Of a stretch of 64,000 bases of DNA, positions 18,027-27,034 are shown one piece after another. This stretch comes from Motiliproteus coralliicola. GTDB lineage: Bacteria > Pseudomonadota > Gammaproteobacteria > Pseudomonadales > Balneatricaceae. The notes under the pieces were generated by a model. It saw only the letters and a program-made list of their open reading frames with translations. It made no database searches and was not told the DNA's origin. A program made the position numbers and the translations under genes. The DNA is taken from NCBI RefSeq assembly GCF_003345655.1, contig NZ_QQOH01000001.1:1364001-1428000 (forward strand), written 5' to 3'. Position 1 is the first letter of the stretch, and each line of letters begins with the position of its first letter.

Positions 18027-19157
18027 TTACAGCGCGGTGTCGACGGTAATGACGCCGAAGTCTTCTAGGCTGTCCGGGCGAAGCGGATTACCCTTAAACT
18101 GCGGCTTCAGGAAGCCCAGCATCTTCTCGATGCGGATACCTGCCTGGTTGTCGTAGTCGAACTCCTTCTCGAACCAGCCCGGTACACCCAGATCAGCCAT
18201 ACCCAGTGCTTGTGCACCGCAGAACAGAGCCCGCTGACCAACGTCGTTCCCGTTGGTGGTGCCGAACCGCGCACCGTTGGCTGCGCCTTCGTTGGAATAC
18301 ACGTGGCGGAACTGGTGGACCATCACGCCATCGACCATCACGCTGTTAGAGCCTGCGAACAGCGCGTTCTTGGTGCCGCGAGTCGCAGCGTTACGAACGT
18401 TGGCGATGTAATCCGGGTCCAGTTTCAGTTTGGCCATACCCTGCGGGGTGACGAACATGTGGTAAATCTCTTCACCATCGCCGGTCTTGATGCCTCGGAT
18501 GTACTCATCCTTAGCTCGCGCCTGCAGGTTCACGATATCCTGGTAGCGGATGTGGCCTAGAGAACCGTCGGTAGCATCGTAGCCGGTGCCGTTCTGGATA
18601 CCTGCACTGGTCAGGTAAACGGAGCGGTTGGTCGACGGAGCTGGGCTAGCAACAGCAAACTCCAGATCGGAGAAGTTCTGGCCAGTCGCTTTAACCGGGC
18701 GCAGCGCGCCATTGGTTTTTTGCGTCAGCGGGATACTGGACAGGGTCAGGAACGCGATCTGATCGATACGGTCCGCAAGCCAGTAGGCCAGTACGTCGCG
18801 GCTAGACTTACGGAAGTTAACGATGGACTTCTGGTCCGCCAGCTTACCCTTCAGTCGGTTAGCGTTACGCAGCTGGTCGATCTGGACAACGGTGTCGTAT
18901 GCCTTGATCTCTTCCTCGTTGCCTTCCAGGGTGTAGTCACCAACAACACCATCTCCAGTCAGGTCAGCCAGCAGCGTCATTACTGCGCGGGCACCCTTCT
19001 CGGTTTTGGTCAGTTCGGTAATACGCTGGATCAGGGAGTTGTGGCCCTTACCGGTGAACTTCATCACGAAGCTCTGGTTTCGAGCGGTACGCCACAGGTC
19101 CATTGCCCACGCTGTTTTCTGCTCAGTAGTCAGCGCAGCAAAATTGGTCAATGCCAT
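18027..19157 (-). CDS. Major capsid protein, N4 gp56 family
   Basis: 376 residues. It starts MALTNFAALTTEQKTAWAMDLWRTAR and contains GDYTLEGNEEEIKAYDTVVQIDQLRNANRLKGK, the pattern of the N4-gp56-family major capsid proteins (HK97 fold). It follows scaffold and portal genes in the expected order and has an untranslated leader of nearly 190 nt behind its own candidate promoter/operator at 19350-19368, which fits a need for high expression. Confidence 0.9.
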   Translation of the reverse strand: MALTNFAALTTEQKTAWAMDLWRTARNQSFVMKFTGKGHNSLIQRITELTKTEKGARAVMTLLADLTGDGVVGDYTLEGNEEEIKAYDTVVQIDQLRNANRLKGKLADQKSIVNFRKSSRDVLAYWLADRIDQIAFLTLSSIPLTQKTNGALRPVKATGQNFSDLEFAVASPAPSTNRSVYLTSAGIQNGTGYDATDGSLGHIRYQDIVNLQARAKDEYIRGIKTGDGEEIYHMFVTPQGMAKLKLDPDYIANVRNAATRGTKNALFAGSNSVMVDGVMVHQFRHVYSNEGAANGARFGTTNGNDVGQRALFCGAQALGMADLGVPGWFEKEFDYDNQAGIRIEKMLGFLKPQFKGNPLRPDSLEDFGVITVDTAL

Positions 19158-19405
19158 TTCTGCAAATCCTCATTGGGATTAGTAATTCCGAGCAAAGGCA
19201 GGCACGAAAACCGGCAAGCCAAAGCTCACTTCGATTTCCGTGTCGTGGAAGGACGCTGATCGCAGTTAACGCGTGCGGGTCGGGCACCTGTGTCGTCGGA
19301 GCCATACGAAATTTGGTCTACCTGTGTCGTCGGTAGTTACGATACTTAAATTATAAGCAGTGCTAATATTTATGCGCAACAAATATCAGCACTGCGCCCA
19401 CCGGG
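19158..19405 (-). promoter_or_regulatory. Capsid gene leader with promoter-like TATAAT and repeated CCGACGACACAGGT
   Basis: A 248-bp gap with no convincing gene. On the minus strand a TATAAT (plus 19350-19355) is fused to the palindrome at 19352-19368, with TTGCGC 18 nt upstream as a weak -35. The transcript would carry two copies of CCGACGACACAGGT (or nearly so) 33 nt apart before the ribosome site AATGAGGA. The role of the repeats is unknown (mRNA structure or stability). Confidence 0.5.
19352..19368. promoter_or_regulatory. 17-bp palindromic operator, site 3 (TATAAGCAGTGCTAATA)
   Basis: Inverted repeat upstream of the capsid leader. On the minus strand it ends in TTATAAT, so a perfect -10 hexamer overlaps the palindrome. 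A repressor bound here would occlude RNA polymerase. Confidence 0.85.
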
Positions 19406-19942
19406 TTAGTTAGCGATCTCCCAGTCATCCTCAAGCTGGTCAGACTGGCTTGCTAGCCACACACCACATGTTCCATCGGCGTACTTCATATCCAGATGAG
19501 GGCGGTAAGTGATCTCAGTGCCCTCCGGATAGATACCGAGTAGCGGGGGACGGTTCACCACGAATGTTGATCCGGGGACGAGGTAGACGAACATCCTTTT
19601 TCCGTTCCAACCACGACGAGTGAGTTTCTCACCGTCAGCAAGGCGCTGAAGCGCCCAGCCGTAAGAACCGATCTTCGTGTCGACGCCGACCTGCATTGCG
19701 ATAGACTCCTCGAAGATGGCCTTCGGGCACCAGGCAATATATGCGTTGGAACCATCCGGGCGCTCGTAGTCCACCACATAATCACCAATACTGGGGAGGC
19801 CAGCCGAAAGGTTCCCCAGCACAGATGCTGGGACAGTCTCACCGCCTTCCAGGAGGATCAACGAACTGGGCGTGTCGATGGTTTGAAACACATCGGCTAC
19901 ACGTGCAGCCTTCACTGCTTTGCTAGTGATATAGCTTTCCAT
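19406..19942 (-). CDS. tad2: Tad2-like (DUF2829) anti-Thoeris protein with N-terminal extension
   Basis: 178 residues. The C-terminal half (about 90-178) has the Tad2/DUF2829 signature: IGSYGWALQRLADGEKLTRRGWNGKRMFVYLVPGS, then PHLDMKYADGTCGVW and QLEDDWEIAN. Tad2 proteins sequester the gcADPR signal made by Thoeris ThsB and so block this defence. The N-terminal about 85 residues (DYVVDYERPDGSNAYIAWCPKAIFEES) are a second small domain often seen fused in front of DUF2829 in phages. The gene sits between scaffold and capsid, sharing base 19942 with the scaffold gene stop, so it would be made with structural proteins. Functional role is from family knowledge. Confidence 0.8.
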   Translation of the reverse strand: MESYITSKAVKAARVADVFQTIDTPSSLILLEGGETVPASVLGNLSAGLPSIGDYVVDYERPDGSNAYIAWCPKAIFEESIAMQVGVDTKIGSYGWALQRLADGEKLTRRGWNGKRMFVYLVPGSTFVVNRPPLLGIYPEGTEITYRPHLDMKYADGTCGVWLASQSDQLEDDWEIAN

Positions 19943-20958
19943 TAGATGCTGTCTCCGCGCAGTGATGCCAGGGTTGACTCGGGGAGCGCATCAAACTCGT
20001 CCTGCGACAAAGTCGCTACATCGATCTGGTTCGGGCGCTCAGCGCTGGTGGATACACCTGCCGCTGGTTCAGGTGGTTGAGCATTAGCAGCGGCTACACT
20101 CCCACGAACGTCCGGGCTGGTATCCCGTTTTGGTTGAACTGGCGGTGTCTCAGGCACTTCCGTTTCGCTAACAGGCGCAAGGTCATACAACTTCACGACA
20201 TCAGCCAACGCTTTTTCTACAGACTGCGAAGCGGTATAGCCTTCTGCGTAATACATGCGTTCCAGAGAAGCAGTCCGCTGTTCGATTGCCTCGTTATAAC
20301 TCTCTGAATCGCGATCCAGGGCCGGGTAATCACGCTTAGCCGCTGCAACCAAGTCATCAACTTTGATCTGCTGCATAACCTGCTCGCGGATCTGAGCAGC
20401 GTCTACAGTCGGCGCAGGCTCCGTTGGTGCGGTCGGCTGGAGGAGCTTGTATGCTTCGCGCTGTACCTTTGCTGCCTCCGCAGTCTCCCCCTCCAGGACC
20501 AGGTCGTTGGCCTTAGCCATCAGTTGGTCAAACTCAGCCTGGGCTTTCTCTGGATCAATCGCGGGTTCTTGGGCGCGTTCAGCGGCTTCGGCCTGAAGCT
20601 GCTTGACCTGCTCCTCCAGTAGACGGCGCTTGGCCACCTCATCTTCCAATCGCCCTTTCGGGATCATTATCGGTTTACGCTGGGGCTGGGGCTCCGGTTC
20701 AGGTTCAGGTTCAGGTTCAGGCTCCGGCTCCGGCTCCGGCTCCGGCTCAGGTTCCGGAGCTGGTTCAGGCTCTACATCGTCAGCCTTCGGCTCGGGCGCA
20801 GGCTCAGGAGCTGGTTCGGGCTCAGGCTCCGGCTCGGGGGTTGATTCAGGATTGCTCCCAAAATCCAAGCTTCCCAGGTCATCCAAATCGTCGTCGAAGG
20901 GCTCAAACCCAGGCATTGCATCAAGCGCTTGATCATCATCGTGTTCCATCGGGGGCAT
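19942..20958 (-). CDS. Capsid scaffolding-type protein with Glu-Pro repeat
   Basis: 338 residues. An acidic N-terminus is followed by a long (Glu-Pro)n tract (about residues 40-92) and a coiled coil ([25 protein letters not shown]). The rest is helical with an acidic tail. Acidic, helical proteins between portal and N4-type capsid genes are scaffolds. The repeat is encoded by GGCTCC/GGTTCA hexamers at about 20690-20840, a slippage-prone tract, so its length may vary between relatives. Confidence 0.7.
   Translation of the reverse strand: MPPMEHDDDQALDAMPGFEPFDDDLDDLGSLDFGSNPESTPEPEPEPEPAPEPAPEPKADDVEPEPAPEPEPEPEPEPEPEPEPEPEPEPQPQRKPIMIPKGRLEDEVAKRRLLEEQVKQLQAEAAERAQEPAIDPEKAQAEFDQLMAKANDLVLEGETAEAAKVQREAYKLLQPTAPTEPAPTVDAAQIREQVMQQIKVDDLVAAAKRDYPALDRDSESYNEAIEQRTASLERMYYAEGYTASQSVEKALADVVKLYDLAPVSETEVPETPPVQPKRDTSPDVRGSVAAANAQPPEPAAGVSTSAERPNQIDVATLSQDEFDALPESTLASLRGDSI
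20690..20845. repeat. Hexanucleotide repeat tract encoding Glu-Pro
   Basis: Tandem GGTTCA / GGCTCC / GGCTCA hexamers, imperfect, within the scaffold gene; on the coding strand they read GAACCT/GAGCCG codons. Such tracts expand and contract by replication slippage without breaking the frame. Confidence 0.8.
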
Positions 20959-20979
20959 GGTTAATACCTCGTTTCGGGG

Positions 20980-23097
20980 TTAGGGGGTTTTCTTGTCGGG
21001 TTGTGTCTTACTAGGCTCAGAGCGTTCCAGGTCGGCGCGCTTCATCAGCATGTTGGCGCCCATCTGCTGTTGCTTGACCCGGTTCGTCATCTGGGCCAGC
21101 TGCAAACGCAAGAACAACTCTTCACGCTTGCTGCTAATCTGCTTATCGATCTGTTCCAGCTGCGTAGCATGAGACTCACTGGTGTGTTCTGCCTTCGCCT
21201 CGTTCAAGCGTGCTCGACTCAGCAGTTCCTGTTTTTCGGCGTCAAGCTTCTGGATTTCAAGCTGCGCAGATTCGATAGCCATCTGCTGCTGCAGGTCCAT
21301 CAGCTGTTGCTCTTCTGGCGAAGGCGGTGCCATGCCAGTGAGTTGCTTGACCTGTTCAGCAATTTCGCGTTTATGCGTCAGGTGTGAATATTCGATAACG
21401 ACATGATCCGGGATGGCGACACCCGCAGTTCGCAGGTTCATTGCCTCAGCAAACTGGATATCCCCGAAGTTATCGCGAGCCGGTTGAGTCGATACAACAA
21501 CGTCGTATTTACCGAGGGTGATGTCGTTGAGGATTGAGCCGTCAGCTTGAGGCTGATTGATGACGACTTCTTGCTCCGCCTGCTCAGGGTGAGTCTCGTC
21601 GACAATTCGATACACACGCTCGTTGGTGTAGAACTGCTGAACCAGCTCCAGTACTTTCAGTGCAAGGAATCGACGAGATCGAGCCAAGTTATCCAGAGCG
21701 ACCTGGATCTGTACTTGGCCTCTAGCCTGCTTCGCCTCAAGGGCAACGCCTGACACCTCTGGACTCGTGTTCCCGAGCATCCCGTCATTAACGCCGCTGA
21801 TTTCACGGATGTTGGCGGCTGCTTTCATGCCGATGCGGTCAAGACCAGTCGGTATCTGATTTGGGGTGATCTTGTCCGGTTTATTGGTGCCGCGAGCGTG
21901 AACTAGCACAAGCCCTGTCTTAGCCCCATCGCGCGCCAGATCGTCCTCGGTCATATTGACCAGAGAGCCATCTTCGAGAACCCACCCGCTGTTGGCTGTG
22001 GTGTTGACGATATGCAGCTCTTGGCTGGAGACCTTGTTCAGCTGTTCTTGCGGCGACAGCAGGTTTGATACAACGCCGAACGGCTTACCCCGTCGAAAAT
22101 AGGGGAAGTACGGGATGATCGTGTACGAGTTGTAAGGCGACCAGGCGTCATGGAGCAGCACTTTATCTGCAGACACTGTCCAGCGGATCTGGGGGGTCAA
22201 CTTCTTGACAATTCCAAGCTGGAATTGAGCTTGGAACTGCATGACTTTCTCATCGTCCCAGGTCTCGGGAACAGGCTTCGTGTCCCCAGTACGCATATCG
22301 ACGAAGTGCCGTGCGTAATTCATCTTGCGGTACTGGCGTTCGACAACCCGTACGAAGCGGACCGTTTTTCGGTCATCCTCATCGGCGCCGTCGCCACTAT
22401 AAGCGTACTCAGCCTCACCGAACTTATCCTCCTCGATAATCATCGAGAAAGGGCCGAACGAGGTGTTGCTGGCGCCGATAATATTCAGCTTATCTTCCTT
22501 ATCCTTGCCATACAGCAGACCGACCTCTGCTGGTGACATGAACCGCGAAGTGAAGACTTCAGACCAGGTAGTCGGATCGTACTCTTTGGCATCAGGGTCG
22601 AGGATGACGTCTTTCGGATCTTTCGCAGTAATACGGACCTCGCCAGCGATGTTTTCGCTGAAGTCCATACGGACGTCGAAATACCCGCGCTCCTCAATAA
22701 TGCCGTCCGCAAATACTTCGCCTTCAACCCAATCCAACTGATTCTCGTCGCTGATTTGACGGAATAACTTCGTAAGCGTATCGGCAGTTTCGTCGCTATC
22801 GGTCAAGTGCCGTGGCTTGAACGCAATGTCCATGCGGTTGGTTGATTGCTCCCCCAGAACCGCGTTGACCGTCGAGAGGATCGTATTGATCGTTAGCGCT
22901 GGGCGTCCCTCAGCGGTAAGAGTCGCTTTTACTTTTTCATCCCACTGGTCCCCAACATAAAAAGCCGCGCACTGCTTGGCTTTGGCCATGTATTCTTCGT
23001 GGCCGCGCTCATAAGCACGCTGGTATCGCAGGAATTGACGCTGCGCGATCTGGTGGTCTACATCCACCGAGCTTGGCTTTTTGTCTTCAGCTTCCAT
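20980..23097 (-). CDS. Portal protein, P22 type
   Basis: 705 residues. Motifs typical of P22-like portal proteins: CAAFYVGDQWDE, RPALTINTILSTVNAVLGEQSTNRMDI, AKDPKDVILDPDAKEYD, FPYFRRGKPFGVVSNLLSPQEQLNKVSSQ and SGVNDGMLGNTSPEVSGVALEAKQARGQ. The C-terminal 120 residues are a long Gln-rich coiled coil (a barrel-like extension) ending in a Lys-rich tail. The portal forms the dodecameric DNA channel. The start at 23097 overlaps the upstream small gene. Confidence 0.92.
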   Translation of the reverse strand: MEAEDKKPSSVDVDHQIAQRQFLRYQRAYERGHEEYMAKAKQCAAFYVGDQWDEKVKATLTAEGRPALTINTILSTVNAVLGEQSTNRMDIAFKPRHLTDSDETADTLTKLFRQISDENQLDWVEGEVFADGIIEERGYFDVRMDFSENIAGEVRITAKDPKDVILDPDAKEYDPTTWSEVFTSRFMSPAEVGLLYGKDKEDKLNIIGASNTSFGPFSMIIEEDKFGEAEYAYSGDGADEDDRKTVRFVRVVERQYRKMNYARHFVDMRTGDTKPVPETWDDEKVMQFQAQFQLGIVKKLTPQIRWTVSADKVLLHDAWSPYNSYTIIPYFPYFRRGKPFGVVSNLLSPQEQLNKVSSQELHIVNTTANSGWVLEDGSLVNMTEDDLARDGAKTGLVLVHARGTNKPDKITPNQIPTGLDRIGMKAAANIREISGVNDGMLGNTSPEVSGVALEAKQARGQVQIQVALDNLARSRRFLALKVLELVQQFYTNERVYRIVDETHPEQAEQEVVINQPQADGSILNDITLGKYDVVVSTQPARDNFGDIQFAEAMNLRTAGVAIPDHVVIEYSHLTHKREIAEQVKQLTGMAPPSPEEQQLMDLQQQMAIESAQLEIQKLDAEKQELLSRARLNEAKAEHTSESHATQLEQIDKQISSKREELFLRLQLAQMTNRVKQQQMGANMLMKRADLERSEPSKTQPDKKTP

Positions 23098-23368
23098 GAG
23101 GCACCAAATCGTGATTTTTTAGCATTAGTGCAAGCCACTCAGGATCAATCCCCAGGGCTACAACAAATGGGCTGGACGTAAGGAACTCATGGGCAAGGCG
23201 AGCGCCATGAGCTGCGGGGAGCTGCATCAGATCTAGAAGACTTCGTTCGATAACGGCAAGCCAGAGGCGTTGCTCTCCAGAAAGCTCCTGGCCTTGCTCC
23301 GGCTCAACCTGTCCTTTAATGAGCGAGAAGATGTGCGTGATGCGCTGTTTCGGTGTGATTTCCTGCAT
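23087..23368 (-). CDS. Hypothetical protein before portal
   Basis: About 93 residues from the ATG at 23368 (MQEITPKQR...); an alternative ATG lies at 23377. Helical, no motif. It overlaps the portal start by 11 nt and lies just behind the operator at 23380-23396, so it is the first gene of the portal-scaffold segment. Confidence 0.55.
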   Translation of the reverse strand: MQEITPKQRITHIFSLIKGQVEPEQGQELSGEQRLWLAVIERSLLDLMQLPAAHGARLAHEFLTSSPFVVALGIDPEWLALMLKNHDLVPHGS

Positions 23369-23379
23369 ACGGCCCATTT

Positions 23380-23396
23380 TATTAGCAGTGCTAATA
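23380..23396. promoter_or_regulatory. 17-bp palindromic operator, site 4 (TATTAGCAGTGCTAATA)
   Basis: Perfect palindrome around one central base. On the minus strand the sequence TAAAAT follows the same offset (+15) as in the promoter at 37027-37054. It stands upstream of the portal segment. Confidence 0.9.
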
Positions 23397-23459
23397 CTTT
23401 TGGAATAGGTTGTGGGCCTTTCACCCACTCGGCCTAGCGGCTACCCCCGAATCGGTGGG

Positions 23460-23714
23460 CTAGTCGATCACATCTACGATGAGCACACGGTAATCCTCCA
23501 GCCCATCAGTAGTCACAATCGTATTCTTGGCGAAATAGGTGCTCCCCGGCTCACCACCGGCGAGGCGAACGGCTGTCTTTGTCGAGTCATTGGTGTCTTG
23601 GGCTACGCTCAACCCAGGCGCCGACCAAATAGACGACTGGATCGAACGGCCTTTTAGCCAGTTCGTCCAGTTAAACCCGTAATCTAGGGTGCTCCCCTTC
23701 CGCTTCACAGGCAT
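23460..23714 (-). CDS. Phage fibre-tail adaptor-like small protein
   Basis: 84 residues, beta-rich. The pattern SSIWSAPGLSVAQ...VRLAGGEPGSTYFAKNTIVTTDGLEDYRVLIVDV is that of small phage proteins (gp77/fibre-tail adaptor like) in which a short beta-sandwich sits next to decoration proteins. It follows 23718-24164 with a 3-nt gap. Family placement is moderately secure. Confidence 0.6.
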   Translation of the reverse strand: MPVKRKGSTLDYGFNWTNWLKGRSIQSSIWSAPGLSVAQDTNDSTKTAVRLAGGEPGSTYFAKNTIVTTDGLEDYRVLIVDVID

Positions 23715-23717
23715 TGA

Positions 23718-24164
23718 TTAAGCCCCAGTGAAGACGCCGTTGGTATCGTCGATATCGACCTTCAGTGTGTTGCCGTCAGTTGCGGTCAGGTCCGCAGGCG
23801 TACTGTCCAGCAAGCAATGGGCAATGATCGCTTTGTTCGGGTGTGTGTCATCGTAGATGACTGCATAACGAGCGGTGATATCCCCACCAGCTGCTGTCCA
23901 GATCGGGTCATCAGCAGTGATTTTCACCGTGCCAGCAGATTCCCCCCAAACAACCCCGGCCAAGGTCAAACCACCGGTGGTATAGCCGTTTGCGTTAGCA
24001 ACTTGGTTCGTCAGCGACGCATAGTCTGTCACCGACAGCGTGGCTGCGTTAGACGCACTGGTGAACAGGGCGCACTTCAGCGAGTCAGAACTAAGGTTGA
24101 TTTCCTTCAGGCCAAGGCGGTGAAGGAATTTATGGTGGATTACCCAGGCGCCTGCTGCGGCCAT
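23718..24164 (-). CDS. Phage virion decoration / structural protein
   Basis: 148 residues with LKCALFTSASNAATLSVTDYASLTNQVANANGYTTGGLTLAGV, ITARYAVIYDDTHPNKAIIAHCLLD and DGNTLKVDIDDTNGVF. This is a widespread phage structural protein pattern that I recognise from many tailed phages but cannot tie to an exact virion location. Ten nt gap to the fibre gene upstream. Confidence 0.7.
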   Translation of the reverse strand: MAAAGAWVIHHKFLHRLGLKEINLSSDSLKCALFTSASNAATLSVTDYASLTNQVANANGYTTGGLTLAGVVWGESAGTVKITADDPIWTAAGGDITARYAVIYDDTHPNKAIIAHCLLDSTPADLTATDGNTLKVDIDDTNGVFTGA

Positions 24165-24173
24165 TCTTTTCTC

Positions 24174-26624
24174 CTATACGACAAAATGTCGCTGTTCGAA
24201 GGGAACCGTAAATTCACGGTTCTCCCAAGGGACGTCCTCTAACGTGACGCCTGAAATGTCGAAAAACGGTGCTTGCCAGAAGCCTCGTGTCGGACTGCCT
24301 GTAATTATAAGCTGTGCTGATATTGGCGCGCACTCAATATCTCCCGAACCAGCGATGATGCCTGCCGTTGGGTACTGACCAGTAAGACTCAGCGTTGCGG
24401 CTGCTGGAGCCGCAGTAACTGAAACACTGGCCTGAATGGAGGGTGCGTGCCCTGTTAGCGCCAGCGTATCAGCCGCTGGGGCGGATACCTGATGGTCGCT
24501 TAGCGCAACTACTGGGGTGTGCCCGGATAGAGAAATCGCTGCAGGGGCCGTTTTTGCAGACTGATGATCGCTCGCATCCGCAGAAGGAGCATGGCCCGTC
24601 AGGCTAAGGGTGCCTGCAGTCAGTGCAACGACCTTATGGTCGCTAACGACCAGCGTCGGGTCATAACCTACCAGTGTGATCGAACCGCTGGAGGGATATG
24701 CGGAGATATCGCCACCAGCCTGGATGACCGGCGCGTGGCCAGTTAAGGCAAAACTAGCAGGTAGGGGCGCAGCGATCTGATGTGCTGAGGCCGTTACTGA
24801 GGGAGCATGGCCCATCAAGCTAAATGCTGCGGCAGCAGGAAGCGCGGCTACTGCGCCACCAGCTGTCACGATTGGTGCATGGCCAGAGAGGGCGAGTGTT
24901 GTTGACGCCGGAGCTGCTGCTCGGTGTTGGCTCAGGTCAACAGTCGGGAGCTGACCGACGAGCGAGAGCGAAGCGCTAGCGGGGGAAGCTGTGGTTTCAG
25001 TACCACCGCCCCCACCGTCGGCCCATGCGCTAACCGTTCCCCATGCGTCGGGAGCTGATTGGTTTTCGTGCTCGGTTAATAGCCAGCTATCAGCCAAGGC
25101 GGATCGGCGAATGCGGACTCCGCCTACCCGTCCATCCATCCAATAAGAGGAGCTATTGTTGTAGTAAGAGCCGACTTGAAACGGATCATTACCGACCAAA
25201 GCCAATCCGGTTGTTCCTGCTTTGCTGGTAAGGGCTACCCCGTTACGGACGGAATAGATGTGGGTAGCATCCTGCCTTAGCGCGACCCAATGAGTTTCCC
25301 CTAAAGGTGGATTAGCCGGATCGGTTGGCCGTACTTCCACGGTCGTTTTGTTATATACCCGGCCTGACGTTTGGATCTGGGTCCAATGTACGTCGCTGCC
25401 ACTATCCGACCTGTTGCCGACTAGCCCTTGAATATCTGACGACTCGTCTAGGTTCACCATTGCTTGTATGGTGTGTTCGGTGTTGTCTAGCAGGCTATTA
25501 GAATTAGCCAACACCAAATAGCCGCCTTTAGTGAAATCGAGCCAATCGCCCCCAGCGGGGTGGGCAGTGGTGACTAATCCCCCGTTTGTGCCGACCAACG
25601 TAGCATCGTGGCCGTTGCCGGTAGAGTCGGAATAAGTCAGGTCATTGAGGAGCAGAACCGCTATGTAATCCTGCCAAACCTCGTTGCGCCCGTGCTGGGC
25701 GCCAACTGCCGGTTGGCTAGTCTGGGTTTCATCGGCCTCAAAGTGGAGTGTTGCGCCTGCCTGCTCCAGAGGCACCCGAACATAAACTTCGGCGCTTGGG
25801 GTTGTTCCGGTGACAAGCCGAAGAACATGGACAGGCAGCCGGGTTGTTTTGCTGCTGTCGGTATAGGCGCACAAATTGCCGCCGCCGTTTGTAAACGCTT
25901 TAGGGGCTACCCATTGCGAATCGTCGGCGGGCAGGTTGTACCATGTGCCGTCCGCACCGTTGCCCAGCGTTTCGGGGAATACCGTGCCGGATGAGAGCGC
26001 TCGCAAATCGTAAAAGCGGTTCTTCGTTACGTCGTTGGCGTCGGTATTCTTTAGGTAAAGGAAGATCCCTTTTTGGTAAGTATCGGTATCTATTCGGCCC
26101 GCTTGGACCCAATCGCGGGTTGATCGACCGTTAGATAGCCCGGTTCGAAGCTCTACTAATTGCCCGTTTACCTTAACCTCTATGTAGCGATCTGCACCGT
26201 CATACCCACCTCGAAACGAGTAAACATTAGCAGCGTTGTAGTCCAGTCCCAGCCCGGACAGATCGAAGTACTGATCGTTATTGTTGAACCGGACTCGAAG
26301 CTGGTTCGTTGACGGCTTCAGCTCAACAAGGTTGGCGATTGAGGTCGATTCGCCAACAACCCAAACATCCTCGCCGTTAACAGCGGCCACGCAAGCTTCG
26401 ACCGTCGAGTCGTAGACCGTACCGGTGTAGTACGCCCTTGGAATGTCGATGGTGGCGTACTGGTCAACCCCGTTGACCCGCACCCCAAACCCGTCGCCGC
26501 CATGCCCGCCGTCGTGGTTGATGGCGTGTATCGGGAAGTCGGCAGTCTTGAGCTGCCGGACAAAACCCGAATGCGAGCCAGATCGCCCCGCTGTCGGGCT
26601 TGTATGGTCAAAGCCATAGGCCAC
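24174..26624 (-). CDS. Large head fibre/adhesin with DUF2341-LamG-like domains and TGHAP repeats
   Basis: 816 residues. Residues about 1-230 are a jelly-roll-like domain (DRYIEVKVNGQLVEL). A DUF2341-like segment follows (TTRLPVHVLRLVTGTTPSAEVYVRVPL), then a LamG/concanavalin-type domain (GNGHDATLVGTNGGL ... IQAMVNLDESSDIQGLVGNR ... WMDGRVGGVRIRRSALADSW). From about 530 to 770 there are roughly nine repeats of 25-27 residues with core L.LTGHAP.V.AS.HQ..APAA, probably a flexible beta stalk. LamG-like folds bind carbohydrate, so this may be a glycan-binding appendage. An operator copy (24306-24322) lies in the 3' part of the gene. Confidence 0.7.
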   Translation of the reverse strand: MAYGFDHTSPTAGRSGSHSGFVRQLKTADFPIHAINHDGGHGGDGFGVRVNGVDQYATIDIPRAYYTGTVYDSTVEACVAAVNGEDVWVVGESTSIANLVELKPSTNQLRVRFNNNDQYFDLSGLGLDYNAANVYSFRGGYDGADRYIEVKVNGQLVELRTGLSNGRSTRDWVQAGRIDTDTYQKGIFLYLKNTDANDVTKNRFYDLRALSSGTVFPETLGNGADGTWYNLPADDSQWVAPKAFTNGGGNLCAYTDSSKTTRLPVHVLRLVTGTTPSAEVYVRVPLEQAGATLHFEADETQTSQPAVGAQHGRNEVWQDYIAVLLLNDLTYSDSTGNGHDATLVGTNGGLVTTAHPAGGDWLDFTKGGYLVLANSNSLLDNTEHTIQAMVNLDESSDIQGLVGNRSDSGSDVHWTQIQTSGRVYNKTTVEVRPTDPANPPLGETHWVALRQDATHIYSVRNGVALTSKAGTTGLALVGNDPFQVGSYYNNSSSYWMDGRVGGVRIRRSALADSWLLTEHENQSAPDAWGTVSAWADGGGGGTETTASPASASLSLVGQLPTVDLSQHRAAAPASTTLALSGHAPIVTAGGAVAALPAAAAFSLMGHAPSVTASAHQIAAPLPASFALTGHAPVIQAGGDISAYPSSGSITLVGYDPTLVVSDHKVVALTAGTLSLTGHAPSADASDHQSAKTAPAAISLSGHTPVVALSDHQVSAPAADTLALTGHAPSIQASVSVTAAPAAATLSLTGQYPTAGIIAGSGDIECAPISAQLIITGSPTRGFWQAPFFDISGVTLEDVPWENREFTVPFEQRHFVV
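24306..24322. promoter_or_regulatory. 17-bp palindromic operator, site 5, inside a gene (TATAAGCTGTGCTGATA)
   Basis: Near-palindrome within the last codons of the fibre gene. On the minus strand it ends TTATAAT, so it could be a promoter/operator for 23718-24164, about 140 nt downstream, or a roadblock site. Confidence 0.75.
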
Positions 26625-26636
26625 GGCGGTACTCCG

Positions 26637-27023
26637 TTACGACTTGTATCGGGTGTCGAAGGTGGCCGGATCGAGCGAATAAGTGCTGACCATGTTAGCT
26701 AGATTCGTAGCGCGAGCCGTAGCGTCCGGGTTACCGTCGGCATCCAGTGCCCCGCAAGCCTCAATGGCCTGCAGCTTAGGTAGAATGTCGGTTAGAAGTG
26801 GGACCAGTTGGTTTTGGAACCGCTGCGATACGTTGGCGATATGATCAACATCCACCGGGCTGTTCTCGTCCAGAACCTCGGTAAATAGATAGGCAGTGAT
26901 ACCAAGCATCAAATCCGTCTGAGCCTTCAGTTGACTGACGGCGTTTGCGACGTTCCGGTTCACCTCTTTGTCGTCTTCGAGCAAACCGTCGATGATCTTC
27001 TGTTGGGTAACTGTGGTGGTCAT
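26637..27023 (-). CDS. Hypothetical phage protein
   Basis: 128 residues, mostly helical (QQKIIDGLLEDDKEVNRNVANAVSQLKAQTDLMLGITAYLF), no motif recognised. It lies between the cysteine hydrolase and fibre genes with gaps of 11-12 nt, so it is part of the same segment. Perhaps a trimerisation or packaging accessory; unsupported. Confidence 0.55.
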   Translation of the reverse strand: MTTTVTQQKIIDGLLEDDKEVNRNVANAVSQLKAQTDLMLGITAYLFTEVLDENSPVDVDHIANVSQRFQNQLVPLLTDILPKLQAIEACGALDADGNPDATARATNLANMVSTYSLDPATFDTRYKS

Positions 27024-27034
27024 TAGAAATTACC

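Noticed and set aside
19384-19400. TATCAGCACTGCGCCCA beside site 3 as a second operator
   Set aside because: The left half fits but the right half is unrelated, so a functional pair cannot be supported.
26224-26240. ACATTAGCAGCGTTGTA as an operator copy
   Set aside because: Only the left half matches; the right half has no palindromic partner.
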